This document shows, piece by piece, positions 1-11,651 of a stretch of 38,303 nucleotides of DNA. The stretch spans positions 1 to 38,303 of the forward strand of contig QHVE01000045.1 in assembly GCA_003223455.1 (NCBI GenBank). Direction: 5' to 3'. The notes below the pieces were generated by a model that was not told where the DNA came from, did no database searches, and saw nothing but the letters and a program-made list of their open reading frames with translations. Both the position numbers and the translations under genes were made by a program. Every line of letters starts with the position of its first letter. Positions within the stretch are counted from its first letter, which is position 1. Source of the DNA: Gemmatimonadota bacterium. GTDB taxonomy: Bacteria; Gemmatimonadota; Gemmatimonadetes; Gemmatimonadales; Gemmatimonadaceae.

Positions 1-188
1 ATCGTGATGCCGCGCGCCTTCTCCTCGGGCGCCTTGTCGATCTGGTCGAACGCCACCTGCTGCGCGAGGCCCTTGGCCGCCTGGATCGATGTGATCGCCG
101 CGGTCAGCGTCGTCTTGCCGTGATCGACGTGTCCGATGGTGCCCACGTTCACGTGCGGCTTCGTGCGCTCGAACTTTGCCTTGGCCAT
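1..188 (-). CDS. tuf: Elongation factor Tu, N-terminal part (cut by window edge)
   Basis: EF-Tu is the GTPase that delivers aminoacyl-tRNA to the ribosomal A site. The first 62 codons are present. They start [20 protein letters not shown] and contain the P-loop GHVDHGKTT and the start of the switch I region (EEKARGITI), both near-invariant in EF-Tu. The ATG at 188 is the only sensible start, because the canonical N-terminus begins there. The gene lies 48 bases downstream of the fusA stop on the same strand and is almost certainly co-transcribed with it, as in str operons. The remaining roughly 340 residues lie outside the window. No strong Shine-Dalgarno is visible in the 48-base gap, which suggests coupling to fusA translation or a weak site. 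The identification is secure. Confidence 0.97.
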   Translation of the reverse strand, partial: MAKAKFERTKPHVNVGTIGHVDHGKTTLTAAITSIQAAKGLAQQVAFDQIDKAPEEKARGIT

Positions 189-236
189 TGCCCTATCTCG
201 TGATCAAGAGTGTCTGTGACTGATCGCCGTCGGCGA

Positions 237-2342
<2,106 letters not shown>

Positions 2343-2738
2343 GTCTTCCCTTCAGGTGTCAGTCGCGGCGGCCGTCGTGCGGTACGTCAGCGCCAGCGAG
2401 AATGCGCGATTCCGGAAATACAAACGCGGGTGGACCAGGCGCCCGAACCGGGCCGGTATCCATCCGCTGTCGCCAGGGTGTGCTCGCCTCTGCAGCGCGA
2501 GCCGGGACCCAAGGCGCGCCGGCTCGACAAAGCCCGGCGTCAAATTGTCCTGCGTTGCTTCTCGGGAGTGGCACGAAGCCACCGGCCTGAAGAGCCTCGA
2601 CCGGCAAAGGTCCGCCCGGTCGCCCATAGAGATCGGCCGCAGTGAGCCGATAAAATTACCCGTAGCCTTTGGAATTTATTGGAGATAGAGGCAGAGTCAA
2701 CCCTCCCGGAGACAACTCCGTGCACAGCAGTGCCCTCG
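2343..2738. other. Intergenic leader of fusA, 396 bases, no gene seen
   Basis: This is the longest stretch without a convincing gene. Short open frames exist on both strands, but none has recognisable protein character or a good ribosome site. The region is more AT-rich near 2650-2690 than its surroundings, which is where a promoter candidate sits. Between that site and fusA there are about 325 bases of probable untranslated leader. I see no riboswitch or ribosomal-protein binding structure that I can name. The distal end, adjoining the alcohol dehydrogenase stop, should also hold the terminator of the upstream operon, but no clear hairpin with a T-run is visible. Confidence 0.5.
2673..2700 (-). 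promoter_or_regulatory. Candidate sigma-70 type promoter for fusA-tuf
   Basis: Read on the minus strand, a TTGACT box (2695-2700) is followed after 16 bases by TAAATT (2673-2678). These match the -35 consensus in 5 of 6 and the -10 consensus in 4 of 6 positions, inside the only AT-rich patch of the region. It points towards fusA and would give a leader of roughly 325 bases. Position and strength fit a gene that needs high expression, but it is inferred from sequence alone. Confidence 0.4.
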
Positions 2739-3911
2739 CTACGGCCTCATCACCACCTTCGTGCACCCCTCCTTCTTGTCGCAGAAGAGCTCGTAGCCGC
2801 GCGGCGCGTCGTCGAGGGTGAGCCGGTGACTGATGATCGACGTCATGTCGAACTCGCCGGCGAGCACCTTCTCCAGGAGGTCGGGGAGGAACTGCTGAAC
2901 GTCGCACTGCCCCGCGCGCATCGAGAGGCCTTTTCCGAAGAAGGCGCCGATCGGGAACTTGTCGATCACCCCTCCATAGACACCGATCAGGCTCACGCGA
3001 CCACCCTTGGCCGCCGCCTGGATGGTCTGACGCACGACCGTGGGACGGTCCATCTCCAGCCGAAGCGTCTGCTTCAGCCGGTCCGACCGCGATAGCAGGT
3101 CGTGCCCGTGCGCCTCGAGCCCGACGGCGTCGATGCACACGTCCGGCCCCCGCCCCCCCGTCATCTGCTTCAGCAGGTCCACGAGGTCTTCGGTCGCCTC
3201 GTAGTTCACGACCTCGGCGCCGCAGGCGTCGCGCGCGAGGGCGAGCCGCTCGGGGATGCGGTCGATCGCGATGACCCGCTCCGCACCCTGCTTGAACGCG
3301 CTCTGAATCGTGAAGTAGCCCACCGGACCGCACCCCCAGACGGCCACCGTGTCGCCCGATCGGATGTCGCCGCGCAGCGCCGCCTGCCAGCCCGTCGGCA
3401 GGATGTCCGAGAGGAAGAGCACATCCTCGTCGCTGACCCCGTCGGGCACCTTGATCGGACCGACCTCGGCGAAGGGGACTCGAACGTATTCCGCCTGTCC
3501 GCCGGCGTAGCCGCCGTACATGTGCGAGTAGCCGAAGATCCCGGCCGGTGAGGCGCCATACAGCGCCTCGGGCAGCTCGGCGTTGGGGTTGGAGTTGTCG
3601 CAGCAGCTGAAGATCCCGTTGCGGCAGTACCAGCACCGCCCGCAGGCGATCGGGAACGGCACCACGACCCGGTCGCCGAGCTCGAGCCGCCGCACACCCT
3701 TCCCCACCTCGACGACCTCACCCATGAACTCGTGGCCGAGGACATCTCCACGCTGCATCGTCGTGACGTAGTGGTTGTACAGATGCAGATCCGAGCCGCA
3801 GATCGCGGTCGCCGTCACCTTCACGATCACGTCGTCCTGCTGGACGATCTCCGGGTCGGGCACGGTCTCGACCTTCATCTTGCGCGTGCCCTGCCAGGTG
3901 ACGGCGCGCAT
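2739..3911 (-). CDS. Zinc-dependent alcohol dehydrogenase, formaldehyde-dehydrogenase-like subgroup
   Basis: This is a cytoplasmic medium-chain NAD(P)-dependent dehydrogenase of 390 residues. The GroES-like half shows catalytic-zinc ligands C38 (ICGSDLH) and H60-E61 (GHEFMGEVVEVG). The structural zinc site is C90, C93, C96 and C104 (ACGRCWYCRNGIFSCC). The Rossmann half has GCGPVG. The insertion around residues 270-300 and the C-terminal pattern (GVYGG, then a GQCDVQQ segment) are typical of the subgroup that includes glutathione-independent formaldehyde dehydrogenases, but the natural substrate cannot be read from sequence. It is the last gene of a compact operon: its ATG is two bases after the stop of the SRPBCC gene (3914), so the two are probably translationally coupled. 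A role in detoxifying an aldehyde or alcohol is an inference. Confidence 0.9.
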   Translation of the reverse strand: MRAVTWQGTRKMKVETVPDPEIVQQDDVIVKVTATAICGSDLHLYNHYVTTMQRGDVLGHEFMGEVVEVGKGVRRLELGDRVVVPFPIACGRCWYCRNGIFSCCDNSNPNAELPEALYGASPAGIFGYSHMYGGYAGGQAEYVRVPFAEVGPIKVPDGVSDEDVLFLSDILPTGWQAALRGDIRSGDTVAVWGCGPVGYFTIQSAFKQGAERVIAIDRIPERLALARDACGAEVVNYEATEDLVDLLKQMTGGRGPDVCIDAVGLEAHGHDLLSRSDRLKQTLRLEMDRPTVVRQTIQAAAKGGRVSLIGVYGGVIDKFPIGAFFGKGLSMRAGQCDVQQFLPDLLEKVLAGEFDMTSIISHRLTLDDAPRGYELFCDKKEGCTKVVMRP

Positions 3912-3913
3912 CG

Positions 3914-4762
3914 CTATGCCCGCGGCGTCGAGCCGACGTATGCCGAGTCCTCGATGCGGCGCGCCGAGGTCGTGATCTCGCCCGTTTCCATGAGCTGCTT
4001 GAACTTCCGCAGATCCTCGCGGATCTGATGCTCGGGCTCCTCGGAAAAGAAGTGCGACAGCATCGCACCGACACGTCCCGCGGGCGGCTCGTAGTCGAGT
4101 ATCACGCGGACGATCGTCCCGCGATCGCCCGGTGCATCCGAGAAGTGCACGGAACCGGCGTTCGCGACGTCGGGCTCACCGACGCTCTTCCAGGCGATGA
4201 TCTCGTTCGGCACCTCGTTCACGATCTCCGCATCCCACTCGACGGTCCGACCGGCGGGCGCCCTCGCCTTCCAGCGCGTGCGCGTCGGAGACTCGACGCG
4301 CACCGAGACGAGATGCTCCATGAAGCGCGGCAGATTTTCGAAGTCCCGCCAGAATGCGAAGAGCTCTTCGCGCGGCCGCTCGATCGTCACGGAGCGCTCG
4401 ACCTTCACCGCCCTGCGCGCGTTCACCGTCGCTGCGCGGCTCGTCACGTCGTCGCGGGCTGTCGCGCGGAGCACCGTGTCCGCGGCGCCGGTGCTGACAC
4501 CGAGCGCCCGATAGACGACGCAGCGGCCGGTGGCACCTCGCGTGATGAAGTAGCCGCCGAACAGCGCCGCGACGAGTCCCGCCGGATCGCGGCGACGGAG
4601 ACCGAGTCCCACGAGCGCCGTGCCGAGCGCGACGGAGCCGATCCGTTCCCCCCTCGCGACGTTGTGGCGCTCATCTCCGGGAGGATCGAACGACTCCCAG
4701 TCGATGTCGTCCTTGGTGGCAGCTTCGCTGACCCGGCGCGGACCTCTGGTGGCGAGTACCAT
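3914..4762 (-). CDS. Membrane-associated SRPBCC (polyketide cyclase/COQ10-like) protein
   Basis: A protein of 282 residues with two parts. Residues about 41-80 form two hydrophobic stretches separated by a short RRRDP turn, resembling the small DUF2892 (YgaP-like) membrane module. Residues about 118-262 form an SRPBCC hydrophobic-ligand domain, seen in the pattern KVERSVTIERPREELFAFWRD, then FENLPRFMEHL and a WDAEIVNEVPNEIIAW segment. Domains of this type bind lipids, quinones or other hydrophobic molecules, and this pairing with a membrane module is common in uncharacterised bacterial proteins. The gene follows the metallo-hydrolase gene after 46 bases and precedes the dehydrogenase by two. 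Its ligand is unknown. An internal start is possible, but the ATG at 4762 keeps the whole acidic N-terminus and fits the operon spacing. Confidence 0.82.
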   Translation of the reverse strand: MVLATRGPRRVSEAATKDDIDWESFDPPGDERHNVARGERIGSVALGTALVGLGLRRRDPAGLVAALFGGYFITRGATGRCVVYRALGVSTGAADTVLRATARDDVTSRAATVNARRAVKVERSVTIERPREELFAFWRDFENLPRFMEHLVSVRVESPTRTRWKARAPAGRTVEWDAEIVNEVPNEIIAWKSVGEPDVANAGSVHFSDAPGDRGTIVRVILDYEPPAGRVGAMLSHFFSEEPEHQIREDLRKFKQLMETGEITTSARRIEDSAYVGSTPRA

Positions 4763-4808
4763 TGGGCGTCCCTCCTCGAGTGGGTCGATGTCCGTGTCCA
4801 GCGAACGG

Positions 4809-5930
4809 TCAGCGCGCGTCGATCTCCGACACGCTTTCGTTCAGCGTCTGCGCGAGCAGTGACACGTCGCCCGCACGAGCGCCAGCGCCGTTACCATCCG
4901 CCGCGTCGTGCGCGTCGTCGTCGCTCGCCGTCGACGAGAGTCGTGCGATCTCGTCGGCGCGACGCTCCTCGTCCTCGTCTCGCCTGCCGATGCTGGAGGC
5001 GACGGCGATGGCCGCGCCGATCGCGAGTCCCGCGAGCAGCACCGTGCGGGTGCTCACCTGGGGGGGTGGCACGTCGACGACCCCCGAGCCATCGGTGATC
5101 GCCGCATGATCGCGGTAGCGGCCGTGCGCTGGACGCGCCGCGACGTCGAAGTGAGTGGAGAGGTAGCGCAATCCGTCCTGCAGCCGCTCACCGCGGAGGG
5201 GCGGTCCGTGTCCCGTGATCGCCGCGGTCGGTGCATAGTCCGCGAGGTGCTTCAGCGAGGCGCGCGCGCGATCCCAGTCGGGGGTGAAGTACATCGGCGG
5301 TCCATGGATCTCGGCGCGCTGCGTGAGCGCGGCGATCAGCGACTCCTGCTTCGTCGTCGTGAACGCGTCGCCCGCGACGACGGTACGGTCCGAGTCGCGC
5401 AGCAGCGAGATGTGACCCGGTGAGTGCCCCGGCGTCGGGATCCACCGCCAGCCAGGTGCGCCCGGCACGCTCCCGTCCGCGGGGAGCTCGTGCGCGTGCC
5501 GACCGAGATCGATCGGTCGTTTGGGAAAGAGCACGGACATGAGGCTCATCGCACCACCGCCGACGAGCGGATCGGGGGGCGGATACGACGACTGGCCCGT
5601 GAGGTACGGCAGCTCGAGCTCGTGCGCGTACACGGGCACGTCCCATTCGTGCGCGAGCGTGTGCACCGCGCCGATGTGATCGAAGTGACCGTGCGTCAGC
5701 ACGATCGCCGCAGGTCGCGACTCCTCGCCGAACAGACGCGCCGCCGCGCGCCGGATCCTGGACGCCGAGCCAGGCAACCCGCAGTCGATGAGCGTCCACC
5801 CTCGGTCGGCAGCGCCTGGCGCGCCGATGAAGCAGACGTTGACGATCCGGTCGAGCAGATAGGAGAGCTCAGGCGCGACGTACTTCGGTGTGTCGCCGTT
5901 CGCGTCGCGATGCATGACGGAGTCGGACAT
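4809..5930 (-). CDS. Metallo-beta-lactamase-fold hydrolase with C-terminal membrane segment
   Basis: A 373-residue protein of the MBL superfamily. It has the metal-binding motif THGHFDH (residues 79-85), a further ligand H169 (PTPGHSPGH), bridging D188 (VVAGDAF) and H241 (TGHGPP). This set is typical of glyoxalase II-like hydrolases of thioesters or other esters. After the catalytic domain there is a single hydrophobic segment (about residues 296-315, VLLAGLAIGAAIAVASS) followed by a charged tail of about 58 residues. The enzyme is probably attached to the inner membrane, with the catalytic domain most likely cytoplasmic because no signal peptide is present. The ATG at 5930 was chosen although the frame stays open upstream, because the upstream part overlaps the amidoligase gene. 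The gap to that gene is 53 bases. The substrate is unknown. Confidence 0.88.
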   Translation of the reverse strand: MSDSVMHRDANGDTPKYVAPELSYLLDRIVNVCFIGAPGAADRGWTLIDCGLPGSASRIRRAAARLFGEESRPAAIVLTHGHFDHIGAVHTLAHEWDVPVYAHELELPYLTGQSSYPPPDPLVGGGAMSLMSVLFPKRPIDLGRHAHELPADGSVPGAPGWRWIPTPGHSPGHISLLRDSDRTVVAGDAFTTTKQESLIAALTQRAEIHGPPMYFTPDWDRARASLKHLADYAPTAAITGHGPPLRGERLQDGLRYLSTHFDVAARPAHGRYRDHAAITDGSGVVDVPPPQVSTRTVLLAGLAIGAAIAVASSIGRRDEDEERRADEIARLSSTASDDDAHDAADGNGAGARAGDVSLLAQTLNESVSEIDAR

Positions 5931-5983
5931 GTCCTCTCTCACGGGTGACGAAGCCGCCGGGGTGCGGAACCGGAGCGAGTAGT

Positions 5984-7555
5984 TCAATCGGCATGCCGCG
6001 ATGCATCGTGCGTGGCGGACGGGGGCGCCGTCGTCGGCGCGGGGCCGTTCCCCATCACGCGGCGGACGCGCGGCCCGGACGAGCGCGGCACCGGCACCTC
6101 GCTCTCGGTGCGCGTCCGGCGCGCGGCGCTCCACATCACATCGGTGGCCGCGAGTGTGTCGACGCGCTCCGTCGGCTCTGCCTCGGCGCTCGCCTCCTCC
6201 GCTTCGCGACGGCGACGTTCGACGGCGGCGAGCTGGGCGCGCCGTTCGGCGCGCATGCGCCGTTCGTTCTCGCGCAGCGCCAGCGTGGCGATCCTGCGCT
6301 GCCGCCTGCGGCGATCCGCCGTGCGGTCCCAGGCATCGAGGTGTGTCAGCATCTCGTCCAGCGACATCACGCGCCGCGCGCCGTCGCGCTCGCGGCGGAA
6401 GACGACGTGCGTCCACCCGCGCACGCCGATCGGTCGGTGCCAGCAGCCGTCCATGCGCACGCGTTGGCCCGCGATCGCGTGGCCGAGCACGCGCTCGAAC
6501 CGCGAGCGCGGGAGCAGCGTGATCGGGAACAGATCGTTCCATCGGCACAGCCGCCCGACGTCGTCGTACGCGGGAGGACGATCCGGGAGCTCGAGCAACG
6601 ATGGCGCACGGCCGTCCATCACCGCGGCGATGAGCTGAAGCGAAAGTGGATCGCCGAGCGACCGGATCGAATCCCAGAACACGTGCGTCGTGCGCTCCGC
6701 CATCTGCCGCAGCGAGATGCGTCGTCCCTCCGTCGTCGTCCACTCGGACGCATTCACGTCGCACATGAATGGATTGCGCGGAAAGCAGACTTGCCGTGCC
6801 ACCCATCCCTGGCGCGAGCTGTGAACGATCGGGCTGAATCCCTCCATCACGGGGACGCCGCGACGCGTGAGCTCGGCGAGGTCGTAGCTGGGCCACGCCA
6901 TGACGGCGCGCGCGATCCCGACGATCAAGGTCGCCGTCGCCGCCATGAGCCCGGCGTCCGGCGTGAAGTCGGCCGTGACTTCGATGCGATCGCCCCGCGG
7001 CCGAACCCCGACCCCGGTCGATCGACGGTTCGCCGCGAGCAGCATCACCGGAGCGAAGAGGACGTGCGTCAACAGGTACGCGAGCCGCGCCGCCGTTCGA
7101 CCGTTCGCCGATTTGCCAGCCGGGACGTCGAACGAGACGTTGTAATGCGTGCTGAAGCCAACGAGACGCACGGTGCGCGTGTGTCGGCCCTCCCAGGCAT
7201 CGAGCTCTTCGCGCAGGAAGCCGAGGTTCTCCCACAGCGCGCGCGTTCCTCGCGCGCCGCAGCCGCGCTCGATCTCGATCATCGGCGTGGCGAGCTCGAT
7301 GACTCCGGTATCGAAGTAGACGGCGCCGCCGGTGGGGAGGTGGTACGAACGCCCGGTGCGATGCACCATCGGTCCGCGCACGATGCGCCGCGGCGAACCG
7401 AATGCATCCTCCGGTCGGACGGCCACGTCGTCGACGATCGTCGCGAACTCCGCCTCGATCCCGATCGCCGGCAGCCCTTCCGTACGGGCGCGACGGGCGG
7501 CGCGCGGGGCCCGGTCGCTGCGTCTGGGACGCTTCAACTGAACGTCGATGCTCAT
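5984..7555 (-). CDS. Glutamate-cysteine-ligase-like amidoligase (GCS2/carboxylate-amine ligase type)
   Basis: A 523-residue protein resembling the glutamine-synthetase-fold carboxylate-amine ligases that join an amino group to a carboxylate using ATP. Evidence is the early acidic motif GIEAEF (residues 32-37), a segment with HLPTGGAVYFDTGVIELATP that fits the substrate/metal-binding strand pattern, a later basic-acidic segment RIEVTADFTPDAG and an R-rich middle region. The last roughly 110 residues are a highly charged Arg/Glu-rich helix followed by a low-complexity tail, not part of the usual fold. There is no signal peptide, so it should act in the cytoplasm. The ATG at 7555 lies 55 bases after the stop of the M15-like gene; an open frame continues to 7726 but would overlap that gene. 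The family assignment rests on motif pattern only. The substrate is not predictable, and glutathione synthesis is only one possibility. Confidence 0.72.
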   Translation of the reverse strand: MSIDVQLKRPRRSDRAPRAARRARTEGLPAIGIEAEFATIVDDVAVRPEDAFGSPRRIVRGPMVHRTGRSYHLPTGGAVYFDTGVIELATPMIEIERGCGARGTRALWENLGFLREELDAWEGRHTRTVRLVGFSTHYNVSFDVPAGKSANGRTAARLAYLLTHVLFAPVMLLAANRRSTGVGVRPRGDRIEVTADFTPDAGLMAATATLIVGIARAVMAWPSYDLAELTRRGVPVMEGFSPIVHSSRQGWVARQVCFPRNPFMCDVNASEWTTTEGRRISLRQMAERTTHVFWDSIRSLGDPLSLQLIAAVMDGRAPSLLELPDRPPAYDDVGRLCRWNDLFPITLLPRSRFERVLGHAIAGQRVRMDGCWHRPIGVRGWTHVVFRRERDGARRVMSLDEMLTHLDAWDRTADRRRRQRRIATLALRENERRMRAERRAQLAAVERRRREAEEASAEAEPTERVDTLAATDVMWSAARRTRTESEVPVPRSSGPRVRRVMGNGPAPTTAPPSATHDASRHAD

Positions 7556-7610
7556 CTGGACACCTTCTCGGACCGCCCGGAGACGGCCTGGCCTTTCATC
7601 GCCGCGTCCG

Positions 7611-8252
7611 TCACAACGGATCGCCGGCGAGCTTGAGGTTGTAGGTCTCGCCCGGCGCCTCGCGCGGCACGGACACGACGTAGCCGAGATCGAGGTGCAG
7701 GTGATCATCGGTGAGCGCGCGCTCATCGCCGAGCGGCCGCGTCCAGACGGTGGGGATCACCTCGCGCGCGATCGACGCGTAGCGCCGGATCATCTCCGGC
7801 GTGTCGAGGTACGTGTCACCGATGCGATAGACGTTCGCCGCGGTGCCCCAGCAGTGCGGTGATGCACCGCCCGTTCCCTTGTGCTTCGGCGAGCAATAGC
7901 CGCCATTGGCGCCAATGAACACGTACGTGCCGACTGCCTCGCGCAGCTGCTCCAGGGCGAAGGCGAGCAGAAGCGTCGCGCACGGGATGTAGCGCGGGAA
8001 GACGCGCAGCGGAGGCGCCTCCCGGACGTCGGTGTGGATGAACTCGGAGATGGTGAAGTGCCGCGAGAGGTGAGTGTCGCGCGCCTGATCCCACGACGTC
8101 ACCTCATAGAAGTAACGCGGCAAGACGCGCGCGCGACCGGCGTGGTCGCACAGCATTCCTCCGGGCATCAGCACATCCCGATAACGCTGCTCGAGCCGCC
8201 GCCCGTCAATGAGACGAAGGGGGAAGTTGGAGAACGTGACGTCAGCCGTCAT
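7611..8252 (-). CDS. Peptidase M15-like protein with altered metal site
   Basis: A 213-residue protein with the layout of M15A-type D,D-peptidases, zinc enzymes that act on cell-wall or small D-amino-acid peptides. It has LSRHFTISEF (residues 62-71, the usual entry motif of these domains), a central helix, then SPHCWGTAANV (131-141) where the family has S-x-H-x-x-G-x-A-x-D, and DDHLHLDLG (182-190) supplying the last histidine. The first histidine (H133) and the terminal histidines (H184/H186) are present, but the aspartate ligand is replaced by N140. The enzyme may therefore be inactive, bind metal differently, or be a binding protein. No signal peptide is evident. Its ATG (8252) lies upstream of the end of the serine hydrolase gene, an overlap of 11 bases, so the two proteins are probably made together. 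Confidence 0.68.
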   Translation of the reverse strand: MTADVTFSNFPLRLIDGRRLEQRYRDVLMPGGMLCDHAGRARVLPRYFYEVTSWDQARDTHLSRHFTISEFIHTDVREAPPLRVFPRYIPCATLLLAFALEQLREAVGTYVFIGANGGYCSPKHKGTGGASPHCWGTAANVYRIGDTYLDTPEMIRRYASIAREVIPTVWTRPLGDERALTDDHLHLDLGYVVSVPREAPGETYNLKLAGDPL

Positions 8253-9129
8253 CGCCCCGATCTCCGATGAGCGCTGCATAGCCGATGTACGAAGCGGCAG
8301 CGATGGTCGTCGAGCGTCCGGTCGCGGACGGCTCCCATTCGGTGAGCACGGCGATCGCGTACGGTTTTCGGTCGGGCAGGTACACGAGTCCCGCATCGTG
8401 CGCCACCGTGGAGATGTCACCGGTCTTGTTGGCCACGCGCGCCTCGCGCGGCAAGCCCGCGGGAATCCCGCTTCGGAATTGCTGACGATGGAGGATGTCG
8501 AGCATCTGTCGCGACAGCTCCGGCGTGAAGGCCCGCTCCTCCCCCATCAGGCGCAGCAGTCCGACCAATCCTCGTGCCGTGACACGATTGCTGATCCCGT
8601 GCTCGAAGGCGGCCTCGTCCTCGACCCCTCGGCGGAGGTCGATTCCTTGTAGGCCGAATTCCTCCAGCGTGCGCTGCAGCACGTCGAGGCCGACGAGATC
8701 CAGCAGCAGATTCGTCGCCAGGTTGCTGCTCGAGATGATCATGTGCTCGGCCAGCTCGGAGACGCGAAGCGTCCGTCCGATCTCCCGGTGCACTTCGCCG
8801 TTGGCGTCCCGGTCGACGCGCACGCGATAGGGAGAGCCGTCGAACGCGCTGAGGAACCGGTTGCGCACGTGGACGCGCGACTGGGGCAGCAGATCGCCGC
8901 GATGGATCGCGCCATAGACGCCGACGAGCACGGCGAGCTTGATGGTGCTCGCGGCGTGGAACCAGCGATCGGCGTGGTAGGCGAAGTCGTGCCCGGACTC
9001 GAAGTCGGAGATGGCGATCGCGAGCGCTCGTGCTCCGCTCAACGCCTCGAGCTCAGCGAACCTGGCCTCGAGCTCGGTGGGTGAGCGAAGCGAGGGGACG
9101 GGAGGTCGGCGGGGAACGCGAGTCGGCAT
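8242..9129 (-). CDS. Class A beta-lactamase-fold serine hydrolase
   Basis: A 295-residue protein of the penicillin-binding/class A beta-lactamase superfamily. The three active-site elements are visible: S61-x-x-K64 (STIK), the S-x-N loop at 134-136 (SSN) and K235-T-G (KTGD). A clear equivalent of the class A general base Glu166 is not seen: the segment before NRVTARGLV has acidic residues but not the expected E-x-x-L-N. A true antibiotic-degrading lactamase is thus less likely than a peptidase, esterase or other acyl hydrolase. The N-terminus is Pro/Arg-rich with no hydrophobic signal peptide, which is unusual for this family and suggests a cytoplasmic location. It lies 45 bases after the histidine kinase stop and overlaps the M15-like gene by 11 bases. 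The start could be slightly internal. Confidence 0.88.
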   Translation of the reverse strand: MPTRVPRRPPVPSLRSPTELEARFAELEALSGARALAIAISDFESGHDFAYHADRWFHAASTIKLAVLVGVYGAIHRGDLLPQSRVHVRNRFLSAFDGSPYRVRVDRDANGEVHREIGRTLRVSELAEHMIISSSNLATNLLLDLVGLDVLQRTLEEFGLQGIDLRRGVEDEAAFEHGISNRVTARGLVGLLRLMGEERAFTPELSRQMLDILHRQQFRSGIPAGLPREARVANKTGDISTVAHDAGLVYLPDRKPYAIAVLTEWEPSATGRSTTIAAASYIGYAALIGDRGDDG

Positions 9130-9174
9130 GGCGGGCGAGACAGTCGCAATGCGAATGCCGGACCCTTTTACGGC

Positions 9175-11478
<2,304 letters not shown>

Positions 11479-11651
11479 CGAGCGCACATGCGCAGGGGTG
11501 CGGCGAGAGAAGACGAGGCCGGCGTACGGGTCATCGGTCGCACGGGTGGTTGTCGACGGCGCGAGCGCACGATGATAGAGAGACGTGGAAATGGACGCCA
11601 GAGCGCCGAGCCCGGCTGGCCACGCGGGGTGTCCCATAGTATTGTCGGCCG

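Noticed and set aside
5931-7235. Upstream extension of the MBL hydrolase frame to 7235
   Set aside because: The extension lies over the amidoligase gene, has a random Arg/Ala-rich composition and no domain. The ATG at 5930 begins the recognisable protein.
8242-9129. Antibiotic-resistance beta-lactamase
   Set aside because: SxxK, SxN and KTG are present, but no clear Glu166 equivalent and no signal peptide are seen, so drug resistance is not supported; a general serine hydrolase is the safer call.
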